Positions 15,583-24,156 of a stretch of 64,000 nt of DNA are shown here, one piece after another. Under the pieces are notes generated by a model that worked only from the letters and a program-made list of their open reading frames with translations, was not told the origin of the DNA and ran no database searches. The stretch lies in the NCBI RefSeq assembly GCF_013408415.1, contig NZ_JACCAA010000001.1, positions 3,534,001 through 3,598,000 on the forward strand, written 5' to 3'. Source of the DNA: Nocardioides daedukensis. Lineage in GTDB: Bacteria > Actinomycetota > Actinomycetes > Propionibacteriales > Nocardioidaceae. The position numbers and the translations under genes are program-made. Numbering within the stretch: the stretch's first letter is position 1; every line of letters starts with the position of its first letter.

Positions 15583-16759
15583 GCCACGCATCCCCATCGG
15601 CGGGTACGGCGAGATCACGTTCATCCCGCGGGCAAAGGGCAAGGTTGAAGCTCGGACCCGGTTCCGTGACTGGGACGGGCAGACGCGACTGGTGCAGGCG
15701 ACGGCGACGTCGAGACCGGCAGCTGAGGCGGCCCTGAAGAAGAAACTCACCCAGCGCAACGCCTTTCAGCCCGTCGACACCACGCTCACGCCCGACAGTC
15801 CCTTTCCGGCGTTGGTCGACTACTGGCTGGCGGACCTGGACCTGGAGAACCGGATCGCTCCCGCGACCCGTTTCAACTACGAGCGGGACATGGAGCGGCT
15901 GGTCCTCCCGGCCTTCCGCGGCTATTCGCTGCGCGAGATCGGCGTCGCGCGCTGCGATGCCCTGCTCAAGCAGTTGGGTCAGGAGTCGTACTCCGCGGCG
16001 AAGCGGGCGCGGACTGTGCTGCGGCAGTCGTTCGCGCTGGCGGTGCGGCACGAAGTGCTGGTGCGCAATCCGATCGACAACGTCTCCCGACTCCACAAGC
16101 CGAAGCGGACCCCGACGGCCCTGAGCGCCACCGAGGTCAACGCGATCCGCGCCGTGATCAAGGCGTGGGAACAGTCCAGCGGTACCTCGGGCCCGAACCC
16201 CGACGGCCAACTCGGTCAGATCGTCGAGGTCATGCTCGGCACGTCCGCCCGGATTGGCGAGGTCCTCGCGATCCGCCGCCGCGAGCTGGACCTGACGACG
16301 ACGCCGGCGACACTACGGATTTGCGGCACGGTCATCTCCGAGCGCGGCGTCGGGACCTACCGACAGGAGCACCTGAAGACCGACCGTTCCAACCGGGTGG
16401 TCGCGCTGCCGTCCTTCACGGCCGAGGCACTCCGGCGACGGTTGGCCATCATGGCGGATCATTCGCTGGACGCGCTCGTGTTCCGCAGCCGGGAGGGGAC
16501 CCCGCTCACGACGGCCAACGTGCGGCGCCAACTGCGCAAGGTCCTCGGTGCCGCGGCCATCGAGGGCGTCAGCCCGCACATGTTCCGCCGTACGGTCGCG
16601 ACGGTGATCAACGAGCAGGCCAGCCTGAACTTGGCCTCGGAGTTGCTCGGCCACACCGATCCGAAGGTGACTATCGAGCACTACATCCGCCGCAACGAGC
16701 AAGTGAACCCGCTGACCGCCGAGCTGCTTGATCAGGCGTTCGCGCGCGACGATGACTAA
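15575..16759 (+). CDS. int: Tyrosine recombinase/integrase
   Basis: A 394-aa phage-type integrase. Residues 1-60 are an arm-binding-like AP2 segment, about 70-160 a SAM-like core-binding domain (FPALVDYWLADLDL), and 180-390 the catalytic domain with R226 (TSARIGE), K268, H335-X-X-R338 and Y370 (EHYIRR). All catalytic residues are present, so it can be active. It reads away from tRNA-fMet, the presumed attB/attL. Its last codons overlap the convergent AbiEii gene by 3 nt. Confidence 0.92.
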   Translation: MSRPRIPIGGYGEITFIPRAKGKVEARTRFRDWDGQTRLVQATATSRPAAEAALKKKLTQRNAFQPVDTTLTPDSPFPALVDYWLADLDLENRIAPATRFNYERDMERLVLPAFRGYSLREIGVARCDALLKQLGQESYSAAKRARTVLRQSFALAVRHEVLVRNPIDNVSRLHKPKRTPTALSATEVNAIRAVIKAWEQSSGTSGPNPDGQLGQIVEVMLGTSARIGEVLAIRRRELDLTTTPATLRICGTVISERGVGTYRQEHLKTDRSNRVVALPSFTAEALRRRLAIMADHSLDALVFRSREGTPLTTANVRRQLRKVLGAAAIEGVSPHMFRRTVATVINEQASLNLASELLGHTDPKVTIEHYIRRNEQVNPLTAELLDQAFARDDD

Positions 16760-17390
16760 CGCGGATCGAGCTCGTCGGCCCACGCGTCGAAGTACGCGCG
16801 GATCTCGGCGATCGGGACACCGACGTCGGGGAAATCCTCGTTGCCGATGCGTTGGTGCGACCGGAGCGTCTGCGCAAACACGGGGAGGTCGAAGCCCAGG
16901 TCTGCCTCGGCTGCAGCTCGCACTGTGTCGGCTCGGTCGAACCGTTGGTTGAGCACGTAGACATCGACGAAGTCGCGCGGCTCCGCGCGCCCGAAAAGCG
17001 CGAGCGTCGTGCGCACGGCGAGCTCGGCGGGGGCGAAGGACGGCCCTGCGATGGTGACGGTGGGTGCGCCGGTCGGCGGGCTGTCGACGGCGAGGTCGAT
17101 GAGGACGACTTCTGGGCCGGTGATCGCCCAGCGCCGGAACTCCTCGCCGGTGCGCTTAAGTTCGACGGACCACCCGCGTTCAGTGACAGCGGTGACCAGC
17201 GCATCGCTGGCGGTGTCGACCCTGCCGAGTTGGCGGGTGGTGAAGAAGTCGAGATCCTCAGTTGGCCGAGGCACGATGCCCTGGGCATGAGAGCTCCGCC
17301 GCCTGCAAGCAGAAACCCGGCCGACTCGGGCAGCGAGAAGAAAAGCGTGGCCAGCGCTACCTGGAACTCGCTGAGCCCAGAGTCACTCAT
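16756..17390 (-). pseudogene. AbiEii/AbiGii-type nucleotidyltransferase toxin, frameshifted
   Basis: Starting at ATG 17390 the frame reads MSDSGLSEFQVALATLFF... to ...FLLAGGGAL, then loses register. The following frame continues with the family sequence AQGIVPRPTEDLDFFTTRQLGRV and runs to the stop at 16756. One base is missing at about 17286-17291 (CTCAT/GCCCAG). PRPTEDLDFF is the nucleotidyltransferase active site with its paired Asp residues. Intact, it would be about 210 aa. An in-frame ATG inside the second frame could give a 172-aa protein without the GG motif, probably inactive. The ATG overlaps the stop of the upstream regulator, so the two form an operon. Confidence 0.75.
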
Positions 17391-17908
17391 GCGATCGCGC
17401 CGAATGAGGTGATGAGCGGCTCCCATTCGTTCCGGATCCCCGCCGGGATGACAAGGTCGTCCCAGAGGTCGACGAGCAGTGCTCCATCGATGTAGGTGAG
17501 CAGATCGGCGGGCTCGCCTTCGCGGAGGACGATCTCGTAGACCCTGGCGCGGTCGCGCCGGTCGCGAAGGTTGTAGGGACGCGAGGGGCCGGACCAGTGC
17601 AGGTGCTGGGGCAGCGGCACCGTCGCGAAGGCTTTGGCGGTGTCGAGGCGCCACAGGCGATCAGGCACGACGAACGGCTCACCGCGGGCACCGGGGTGGG
17701 TGGTGAAACTGACGCGGGGCACGAGGTCGAGGTCGAAGCCGCTGCTGTTGACGATTCGCTCGGCGACAGCGAGCGTCGGCGACTTGGTGCCGTGTTCGTA
17801 GGTCGAGAGCGTTGGCTGCGAGGTGCCGGAGCGGCGCGCCAACTCGCGCTGCGACAGTCCACTGCCGCGGCGTGCGCGCTCGATGATCGTTCCAGCCATG
17901 CCCATCAT
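17387..17908 (-). CDS. XRE-type HTH regulator, partner of the AbiEii toxin
   Basis: A 173-aa protein with an N-terminal helix-turn-helix (residues 8-60: GLSQRELARRSGTSQPTLSTYEHG) and a C-terminal domain of about 110 residues (LHWSGPSRPYNLRDRRDRAR) typical of regulators paired with AbiEii-type toxins. The stop overlaps the toxin start (ATGA), a normal antitoxin-toxin arrangement. ATG 17908 directly abuts a GATATC-CGCTTA-GATATC element, a candidate autoregulatory operator; ATG 17899 is the alternative start. The frame is intact although both Abi genes beside it are broken. Confidence 0.75.
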   Translation of the reverse strand: MMGMAGTIIERARRGSGLSQRELARRSGTSQPTLSTYEHGTKSPTLAVAERIVNSSGFDLDLVPRVSFTTHPGARGEPFVVPDRLWRLDTAKAFATVPLPQHLHWSGPSRPYNLRDRRDRARVYEIVLREGEPADLLTYIDGALLVDLWDDLVIPAGIRNEWEPLITSFGAIA

Positions 17909-17926
17909 GATATCCGCTTAGATATC
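17909..17926. promoter_or_regulatory. Candidate operator GATATC-6-GATATC
   Basis: Two GATATC palindromes separated by 6 nt lie directly against the start codon of the XRE regulator, inside the 84-bp divergent region facing the AbiEi gene. The position suits self-repression. Confidence 0.4.
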
Positions 17927-17992
17927 GCTCTTCAAGGTCTGCGGATCTCGTGGGCCAAGGCAATAGTCTCCCGTTATCGTTATACTTTTGAC

Positions 17993-18564
17993 ATGACTGC
18001 CAAGCCGCTCGCCCGGACGGTGTTGTGGGACGTCGCGGCCGAACAGCACGGCTTCGTCACCTCGCAGCAGGCGACCGGCGCCGGCATCGGCAAGCACGCG
18101 CTACAGATGCTCGTCCACCGGGGAACGCTCCACCGGGTCGCGCACGGCGTCTACCGGTTGCCGCAGTATCCGGTCGGCGAGCACGAACACCTGATGCTGG
18201 CGGTGCTGTGGACCCGGGTGCCCGAGGCGGCGCTGTCGCACGAGACCGCGCTCGACGCCTACGGCATCTGCGACGTGAATCCCATCCGCATCCACCTCAC
18301 CGTCGCCAAGCGGCGACGGTGAGGTGCGCGGACGGAGACGACTACGTCGTGCACTACGAGGACCTGGCCGCGAAGCAGATCGGCTGGTGGCAGGAGATCC
18401 CGACGGTCACTCCGGCGACGGCCATCGCTCAATGCGTTGTCTACGGCACTCCGATGTACCTGCTGCGCCAGGCGATCGAACGCGGGCACAGGCAGGGGTA
18501 CCTCAAGGCTGCCGAAGGAGACGAACTGACCGCAGCATTGGAGTGCGCAGGGACGGGTGACTGA
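17993..18564 (+). pseudogene. AbiEi-family antitoxin, frameshifted
   Basis: From ATG 17993 the product MTAKPLARTVLWDVAAEQ... shows the AbiEi N-terminal winged helix (FVTSQQATGAGIGKHALQMLV, then HGVYRL). The frame stops at 18322 after VAKRRR. The family sequence resumes in another frame with RCADGDDYVVHYEDLAAKQ and ends at 18564. Adding one base to the run GACGGTGAGG at about 18318 restores a 190-aa antitoxin. TATACT (17981-17986) lies 6 nt before the ATG, so transcription is probably leaderless. It is divergent from the XRE/AbiEii operon. As it stands, only the N-terminal 109 residues would be made. Confidence 0.72.
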
Positions 18565-18575
18565 AGTTGTCGTTG

Positions 18576-19802
18576 TCAGGGCAACCCCGCTCGGTCAAAC
18601 TCCTGCTGCAACCTCGGGCGACGCCGGTGGATCTCTCGCAGATCCGCTATCAGGTCGTTGACCTCCGCTGACTTCGCCGACCCAGCGCTGAGCTTGCGCA
18701 TCGTCGCCAGCCGCCTGGCGGCGAGCTTGTAGTTCTTGGCGTTCGCGTCGTGGAGGAGCCCCTCCACGAGGCGCTGATGGATGGGAAGCACGGCAAGTGG
18801 GTCGATCTTTTCGTAGACCTTCACAAGCTCGGCCCAGGTGGAGCCACTGTCGAGTGCGAGTGAATGCGCCAGGTTCCAGGCGAACTCGGGTTCTTTGAGC
18901 GTGTGGAGTGCGAAGAGGACCGCGTCGCTCGGGCTCGCGGCGAGGCTGGCTACGACCTCGTCGTGGTATTCGGGCCATGCCTTGCCGGCGGCCTTGTGCA
19001 GCCGTGCCGCCGAAGTCGACGAGGGCCACTTGCGGAACACCGAGAGCCGCGCGTTCAACTCTTCGCCTGGCCGGTGTGCCTCCAGCAGCCCGCACCAGTA
19101 GTCCGCCGCCTTGCGGGACTGGTGCCCGCGGTCGAAGTCGGTGGCCTGCTTCGCCCAGTCGATGGCGAGGTCGATCTCGCCGATCTCTTCGAATGCTTCG
19201 GCGGTGTCCTCCAGCCAGGCCGCAACCTTCCGGTCCTTGGCGTGGGTGCGGATGATCGCGTCGATGTCGTGGTCGAGGACGGCGAGCCGCTGGGCGTTCC
19301 AGTCCAGGGTGAACCATTCGTGGGAGTGGCCGGAGTTCCACCGGTCGGCAGGACGGGGACCGAGCTTCGCTTCGACCTCGGCCAGCCGCTTGCGGTACGA
19401 CGCTATGCCGAGCTCGCCGAGTGCCGGGGCGTACGCGACCGGATCGAGCTCGAAGTAGTCGACTTCGCCGTCATCGAACTGGAACTTCATCATCCAGTCG
19501 ATCAGCTTCCCGACCGGCGTCCTGGCCGCGGCCGCCACCTGCGGGTGGAGCACCAACAGTCGTCGGCAGGCGTCGCCGATGATGCCGCTGGAGTCGTCGG
19601 CCCGGGCGATCACCTTCAGCGACGACGCGAGCGCCTTGTGGGTGACGGTGTAGATCTCGGCCGGATCGGCAGTCGGGATCGCGGACTCGAGGATGTCGAC
19701 CGCCTCGTGCATGTCGAGGCCGTGCGCGTTGGCGGCGCTGTACCGGTAAAGGTCCGAGCGGGTGCGGATCAGCGGGAGTACGGCGTCGGCGAGGGTGCTC
19801 AT
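18576..19802 (-). CDS. Helical-repeat protein like the C-terminal part of SWIM zinc-finger proteins
   Basis: A 408-aa all-helical protein (MSTLADAVLPLIRTRSDLYR..., AIDWAKQATDFDRGHQSRKA, ending RRRPRLQQEFDRAGLP). As far as I recall, this region is found after a SWIM zinc finger (CxCxnCxH) in longer actinobacterial proteins. Here no SWIM motif precedes it, because the upstream DNA encodes the divergent PucR-like gene. ATG 19802 has GAGAGG 9 nt upstream; ATG 19811 is the alternative. It is either a truncated remnant or a stand-alone form. Confidence 0.5.
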   Translation of the reverse strand: MSTLADAVLPLIRTRSDLYRYSAANAHGLDMHEAVDILESAIPTADPAEIYTVTHKALASSLKVIARADDSSGIIGDACRRLLVLHPQVAAAARTPVGKLIDWMMKFQFDDGEVDYFELDPVAYAPALGELGIASYRKRLAEVEAKLGPRPADRWNSGHSHEWFTLDWNAQRLAVLDHDIDAIIRTHAKDRKVAAWLEDTAEAFEEIGEIDLAIDWAKQATDFDRGHQSRKAADYWCGLLEAHRPGEELNARLSVFRKWPSSTSAARLHKAAGKAWPEYHDEVVASLAASPSDAVLFALHTLKEPEFAWNLAHSLALDSGSTWAELVKVYEKIDPLAVLPIHQRLVEGLLHDANAKNYKLAARRLATMRKLSAGSAKSAEVNDLIADLREIHRRRPRLQQEFDRAGLP

Positions 19803-19898
19803 GGGTGCCATCCTCTCGCCCCGCCGTTCGCCGGTCGCATCTCTCGCTGGGTCATGCTCATCCTCGTCCTGCTCGTCGCCTTCTTCATCGTCTTGATC

Positions 19899-21332
19899 AT
19901 GACTCCCATGGCCACGCCATCCTTCCCGCTCTCCACCGCCTCTGGCTTCCTTCCCACGCTTCTTGCAACCGAGGGCTTGAACGTGGACGAGGTCATCAAC
20001 GTCCTGAAGCGTGAGGTCGAGTCGGTGACCGGCTGCCAGTTGGTTCACGTCACCTTCCAGCGGGACCGGGAGTGGATCACCCTGCCCCCCGGGGAGCCAA
20101 CGAAGCCGGCGGAACCGAGCCCCTCAACTGGTGAACGGGTATTCGTGCAGGACAACGGCGACTCCTGGACGTCGACGACGGCTGTGGCGGTCTTGAACGG
20201 CGCCCCGGGCCGACTGTTCCTTCGCAGCTTCGCCCGGCCCGACCCCGAACAACTGTTCGTCATCGAACGGTTGGGCGATCTCCTCGGGACGGCGCTCGCG
20301 GACGCGCAGGTGCACGAGCGCCACCGCCGACGCGCCCACGAACTCGATGCAGCCAATAACGAGATGGCGCGCACCGTCGCGGCGCTGCAGCACCGTGAGG
20401 GGGTGCTTGAGGAGTTCGCCCGACTCGCCACGTCCGGGACTGAACTCGACGTGGCCACCTCGCTGAGCCGGTTCACTGGCTCCACGGTCGTGCTGCGGGA
20501 CAGATTCGGCCACGAGACGACCCGGATCACGGTTGCCGGCCGGTACCAACCGGTCCTCGAGCGAACCTCGCTCGAGGAGGTGATCGGCGGACGCCCCGAA
20601 CTCGGCACGATCGAACTGGAGGTGCCATCGGACAAAGAGCAAGACGACGCATTGTTCGCTCTGCAATACGCCGGCGTCGCACTGGGGCTGCTGAGGGCTC
20701 ATGCCGCAGGGATGAATGAACTGGAGAACGGCTTGAGTCGAGACCTCCTCGACGACCTTCTCGAAGGGCTCCCGAACGACGTTGCCGTGGACCGGGCATC
20801 CGCCCAGGGCCACGACCTTGGCGTTCCGCACGACTTGATCGTGTCCGCGTGGTCCTCCGACCGGAGTCAGCGCGGGCACGACCGCGACGTCGATCACCTC
20901 CGGAGGGCTTTGGCTCGTCAGCGGCTGCCCTGCTTGGTCGGCCGGAACCAGGGGCTGGTGGTCGCTCTCACCTATCGAGGTGTCGACATCGGCCGCTTGT
21001 TCGACGACTTGTCCCGCGGTTACGGCAACACCAACGGTGTGATCGCCAAGGGGGAGCCGTTCAACTCGCCGCAGCAGATCCCACGAGCCTATGAGCAAGC
21101 CCAACGAGCACTCAGGGCTCGCCAGCAGTCCCCCAAGCCGTATGGCTCCATCGCCTACGCCGACTTGGGAGTGGACCGGCTCCTTGCCCTTGACGCCAAT
21201 GCCGACGAGGTCGAACGCCTCGTCAGTGACTGGCTCGGCGACCTGCTGAGCTACGACGGGTCTGCTGCACGATCTGGTGACAGTCTGACCTGCCCCACCA
21301 ACAGGGTTCCAGTCGTTAGTCACGCAGTCTGA
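19899..21332 (+). CDS. PucR-like regulator truncated before its HTH
   Basis: About 477 aa. An N-terminal PucR sensor region (FLPTLLATEGLNVDEVINVL) is followed by a coiled linker (EMARTVAALQHREGVLEEFA) and a GGDEF-like middle domain (about 290-440). PucR/CdaR proteins end with a helix-turn-helix containing a STLRYRL-type motif. Here the frame leaves the family at LLSYDG (about 21255) and ends with unrelated sequence across an IS3-type end. DNA binding is therefore lost. The start is uncertain: ATG 19854, 19899 and 19908 all lack a ribosome site, and the first would add a hydrophobic stretch. Confidence 0.6.
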   Translation: MTPMATPSFPLSTASGFLPTLLATEGLNVDEVINVLKREVESVTGCQLVHVTFQRDREWITLPPGEPTKPAEPSPSTGERVFVQDNGDSWTSTTAVAVLNGAPGRLFLRSFARPDPEQLFVIERLGDLLGTALADAQVHERHRRRAHELDAANNEMARTVAALQHREGVLEEFARLATSGTELDVATSLSRFTGSTVVLRDRFGHETTRITVAGRYQPVLERTSLEEVIGGRPELGTIELEVPSDKEQDDALFALQYAGVALGLLRAHAAGMNELENGLSRDLLDDLLEGLPNDVAVDRASAQGHDLGVPHDLIVSAWSSDRSQRGHDRDVDHLRRALARQRLPCLVGRNQGLVVALTYRGVDIGRLFDDLSRGYGNTNGVIAKGEPFNSPQQIPRAYEQAQRALRARQQSPKPYGSIAYADLGVDRLLALDANADEVERLVSDWLGDLLSYDGSAARSGDSLTCPTNRVPVVSHAV

Positions 21333-21403
21333 GTGGCTGGCGTGGTCATGATTGTCTCGAACTCGATCGGGGTCAACCTGCCGAGGCGGTCTTGTCGGCG
21401 GCG
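21286..21403 (-). mobile_element. IS3-type transposase C-terminal remnant with right end
   Basis: The reverse strand encodes RRRQDRLGRLTPIEFETI and MTTPATQTA then stop, the typical C-terminus of IS3-family transposases. TGACCTGCCCC at 21286-21296 resembles an IS3-group terminal inverted repeat and lies where the PucR-like gene is broken. The rest of the element is missing: at 21403 its frame joins a DUF2075 remnant. Confidence 0.6.
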
Positions 21404-21595
21404 GGCATAGGTGCCACGCATCCCGCGGGTCAGCAGGACGACATGGACGTTCTGCACCAGTCGAAGAATCTCATCATCGGTGAAGGAGATCCCGCGGCGC
21501 GGCATGTTCTTGCCCGCCTCACGGTCGTACCGGAGGTCAGATCCAATGATCACGCCCGCGTAGCTGACGTCGTAGGTCTGAATGGTGTGGATGAC
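21404..21595 (-). pseudogene. DUF2075 C-terminal remnant
   Basis: About 64 codons beginning VIHTIQTYDVSYAGVIIG, then GISFTDDEILRLVQNVHVVL and LTRGMRGTYA. This matches my memory of the C-terminal nuclease/helicase motifs of DUF2075 (GIY-YIG plus helicase) proteins. It is fused directly to the transposase tail, so the gene was cut by an IS-linked rearrangement. Confidence 0.6.
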
Positions 21596-21644
21596 ACCCG
21601 GTGCGACCAAAGCATTCGCTGTCGGCGATGCGCGCGCTGCGACT

Positions 21645-21779
21645 GGTGATTTGGTACAGGCCATCGCCGGCCAGACGCTGGATCAGGAAGGACTCCAGGT
21701 CTAGGCAGCCAGACTTGTTGTAGGACAGATGCTGACGGAAGCGAGTCGCTACGTTCAGGGACTCTCCAACGTAGATCCG
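21645..21779 (-). pseudogene. GIY-YIG domain remnant of the DUF2075 protein
   Basis: About 45 codons, IYVGESLNVATRFRQHLS joined to KSGCLDLESFLIQRLAGDG. These segments are normally separated by about 25 residues in GIY-YIG/DUF2075 proteins, so there is an internal deletion. It is not in frame with the C-terminal remnant at 21404-21595. Confidence 0.55.
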
Positions 21780-21866
21780 GTCATCGCCGTCGGGCCATTG
21801 GAAGCGCTCGAGGAGCTCGCCCGCCTCGATGGCGACGCTCTTGGCCAGATGGCGGGGCCATGGAAC
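21780..21866 (-). pseudogene. MazG-like pyrophosphohydrolase remnant
   Basis: About 29 codons, PRHLAKSVAIEAGELLERF then QWPDGDD, the first helix of MazG-like nucleotide pyrophosphohydrolases with its EAGELLE metal-binding motif. It is fused in frame to the GIY-YIG remnant. MazG and DUF2075 genes are often neighbours, so this is a collapsed former operon. Confidence 0.55.
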
Positions 21867-21942
21867 TTGGCCATTTCTGCAGGATGACTCAGCGAATGAT
21901 GCTGGCGGCCGGGAATGTCGTGGGACAGACAAGTAGCCATGG

Positions 21943-21967
21943 CCATATACCCATGGGGGGTATATGG
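21943..21967. promoter_or_regulatory. CsoR-like copper operator
   Basis: CCATATACCC (21943-21952) and GGGTATATGG (21958-21967) form a perfect 10-bp inverted repeat around ATGGG. The TATACCC...GGGTATA core is the known style of CsoR/RcnR operators. It ends 7 nt before the ATPase start, so repression and the transcription start must overlap. No csoR gene is visible in the window. Confidence 0.65.
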
Positions 21968-21974
21968 TCGAGCC

Positions 21975-24107
21975 ATGAGCACGCATCACCACGACACCAA
22001 CTCAATCCACCCGTCTGGCACTCACCCACACGATGAGCACGCCGTTGCCGACGCAGAACACCACGGCGGACATGACCATGGCGGCCATGGCGGCCACCAA
22101 GGTCACGGTGGCCACGGCGATCACGTCGGTCAGTTCCGACGCCTGTTCTGGATCATGTTGGTCCTCGCGATCCCGGTGGTTGCCTTCAACGCGATGTTCG
22201 CTCACCTCGCCGGCTATGACCTGCCAGAGGACGGTTGGGTCCAGTGGATCTCGCCGATCCTCGGCACGGTCCTTTACTTCTGGGGCGGTTGGCCGTTCCT
22301 GACCGGAGCGGTCTCGGAGATTCGCACGCGCAAGCCCGGGATGATGCTGCTCATCGGGCTGGCGATCACGGTGGCGTTCGTGTCGTCGTGGGGCTCCACA
22401 CTGGGTCTGCTCGATGAACAGTTGGACTTCTGGTGGGAGCTGGCGCTGCTGGTCGTGATCATGCTCTTGGGCCACTGGATCGAGATGCGTTCGCTGGCCC
22501 AGACGACCTCCGCGTTGGACTCGTTGGCCGCCTTGTTGCCCGACGAGGCCGAGAAGGTGGACGACGACGCCGTGGTGAAGGTTGCTCCGTCGGATCTGGT
22601 CGTGGGTGACGTGGTCATCGTTCGCCCGGGTTCGGCGGTTCCTGCCGACGGGGAGATCGTGGATGGCAGCGCCAGCATGGACGAGTCGATGGTCACCGGC
22701 GAGTCCAGGACGGTACGTCGTGAGGTGGGGGAGCCGGTGGTGGCGGGAACCGTTGCCACTGACTCCGGAGTGCGGGTGAAGGTCACCGCGATTGGTGAGG
22801 ACACCGCGCTGGCGGGCATCCAGAAGCTCGTCGCGGATGCCCAGGCGTCCTCGTCGCGTGCGCAGCGGATCGCCGACACCGCAGCCGGTTGGTTGTTCTG
22901 GTTCGCCCTGGGGTCGGCGGTCATCACTGCCATCGTCTGGGCACTCGTCGGCCTGCCGGATGACGGCGTCGTACGCACCATCACCGTGCTCGTCATTGCC
23001 TGCCCCCACGCGCTGGGTCTCGCCATCCCACTGGTGGTCTCGATCGCGACCGAGCGCGCGGCCCGCGGCGGCGTGCTGATCAAGGACCGACTCGCCCTGG
23101 AGTCCATGCGCACGGTGGACGCTGTCCTGTTCGACAAGACCGGCACCCTGACCAAGGGTGAACCCACCGTCACCGGCGTCAAGCCCGTCGAGGGGTACGC
23201 CGAAGATGCCGTCCTGGCCCGGGCTGCTGCCGCGGAGAGTGACAGCGAGCATCCTTTGGCCAAGGCCGTGACCGGCGCCGCGGCGCACCGGGGACTGGAC
23301 GTTCCGACGTACACCAACTTCTCGTCGTCACCGGCGGTCGGCGTCCGGGCGGATGTCGAAGGGAGCGTGATCGAGGTCGGCGGGCCCTACCTGCTGGAGC
23401 AGCACGGTCTGGCCGAACTGCCGATCGCCGACCAGTGGCGCACCGAGGGCGCCATCATCTTGCACGTCGTCGCCGACGGTGAGGTGATCGGCGCCCTGCG
23501 GCTGGCCGACGAGATCCGGGCGGAATCGCGTGACGCCGTCGATGCGCTCCATGCGGTGGGTGCGCAGGTGGTGATGATCACCGGGGACGCCCAAGCCGTG
23601 GCCGAAACCGTCGCCGCCGAGCTCGGCATCGACCGGGTGTTCGCCGGTGTACGGCCCGGGGACAAGGCAGCCAAGGTCGCCGAGCTGCAGCGTGAGGGCC
23701 GCAAGGTCGCCATGGTGGGCGACGGTGTCAACGACGCCCCGGCCCTGGCGCAGGCCGATGTCGGGATCGCCATCGGTGCCGGCACGGATGTGGCGATCGG
23801 ATCGGCCGGAGTGATCCTGGCCAGTTCGGACCCGCGTTCGGTGCTGTCGATCTTCGAGCTGTCGAGCGCCGCATACCGCAAGATGAAGCAGAACCTGTGG
23901 TGGGCAGCGGGATACAACCTGATCAGCGTTCCCCTCGCGGCAGGGGTCCTGGCTCCGATCGGATTCGTCCTGCCGATGAGCGTCGGAGCGATCTTGATGT
24001 CGGCCTCGACGGTCGTGGTGGCGCTCAACGCGCAACTCCTACGTCGTCTTGACCTGACCCCTGAGCGGAGTGCGGTCAGGATCCTGAACCGTGCTGTGTC
24101 CGGCTGA
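21975..24107 (+). CDS. copB: Copper-type P1B ATPase (CopB-like)
   Basis: A 710-aa heavy-metal efflux ATPase. The N-terminus (residues 4-52) is a histidine/glycine-rich metal-binding tail, not a CxxC domain. The membrane motif is CPH (C343-H345), which marks the CopB subgroup (Cu and possibly Ag). TGES is in the actuator domain, D387 in DKTGTLT is phosphorylated, and HP and GDGVNDAP follow. ATG 21975 comes directly after the CsoR-like operator; there is no clear ribosome site, so a leaderless or very short leader is likely. The DUF305 lipoprotein gene follows by 49 nt, suggesting a copper/metal stress operon in the accessory island. Confidence 0.92.
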   Translation: MSTHHHDTNSIHPSGTHPHDEHAVADAEHHGGHDHGGHGGHQGHGGHGDHVGQFRRLFWIMLVLAIPVVAFNAMFAHLAGYDLPEDGWVQWISPILGTVLYFWGGWPFLTGAVSEIRTRKPGMMLLIGLAITVAFVSSWGSTLGLLDEQLDFWWELALLVVIMLLGHWIEMRSLAQTTSALDSLAALLPDEAEKVDDDAVVKVAPSDLVVGDVVIVRPGSAVPADGEIVDGSASMDESMVTGESRTVRREVGEPVVAGTVATDSGVRVKVTAIGEDTALAGIQKLVADAQASSSRAQRIADTAAGWLFWFALGSAVITAIVWALVGLPDDGVVRTITVLVIACPHALGLAIPLVVSIATERAARGGVLIKDRLALESMRTVDAVLFDKTGTLTKGEPTVTGVKPVEGYAEDAVLARAAAAESDSEHPLAKAVTGAAAHRGLDVPTYTNFSSSPAVGVRADVEGSVIEVGGPYLLEQHGLAELPIADQWRTEGAIILHVVADGEVIGALRLADEIRAESRDAVDALHAVGAQVVMITGDAQAVAETVAAELGIDRVFAGVRPGDKAAKVAELQREGRKVAMVGDGVNDAPALAQADVGIAIGAGTDVAIGSAGVILASSDPRSVLSIFELSSAAYRKMKQNLWWAAGYNLISVPLAAGVLAPIGFVLPMSVGAILMSASTVVVALNAQLLRRLDLTPERSAVRILNRAVSG

Positions 24108-24156
24108 GTAGGCTGACGGCGCCGGTCCCGCACGCATTCGAGCAACAGGACTATTG

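Noticed and set aside
16756..17274. 172-residue reverse ORF as an intact toxin starting at MPRPTEDLDFF
   Set aside because: The preceding 39 codons of family sequence, including the GG motif, lie in the adjacent frame, so this ATG-like start is an artefact of the frameshift.
19854..19898. N-terminal membrane helix on the PucR-like protein (MLILVLLVAFFIVLI)
   Set aside because: It exists only if the ATG at 19854 is used, which has no ribosome site. The family begins with a soluble domain, and the segment looks like intergenic sequence at a breakpoint.
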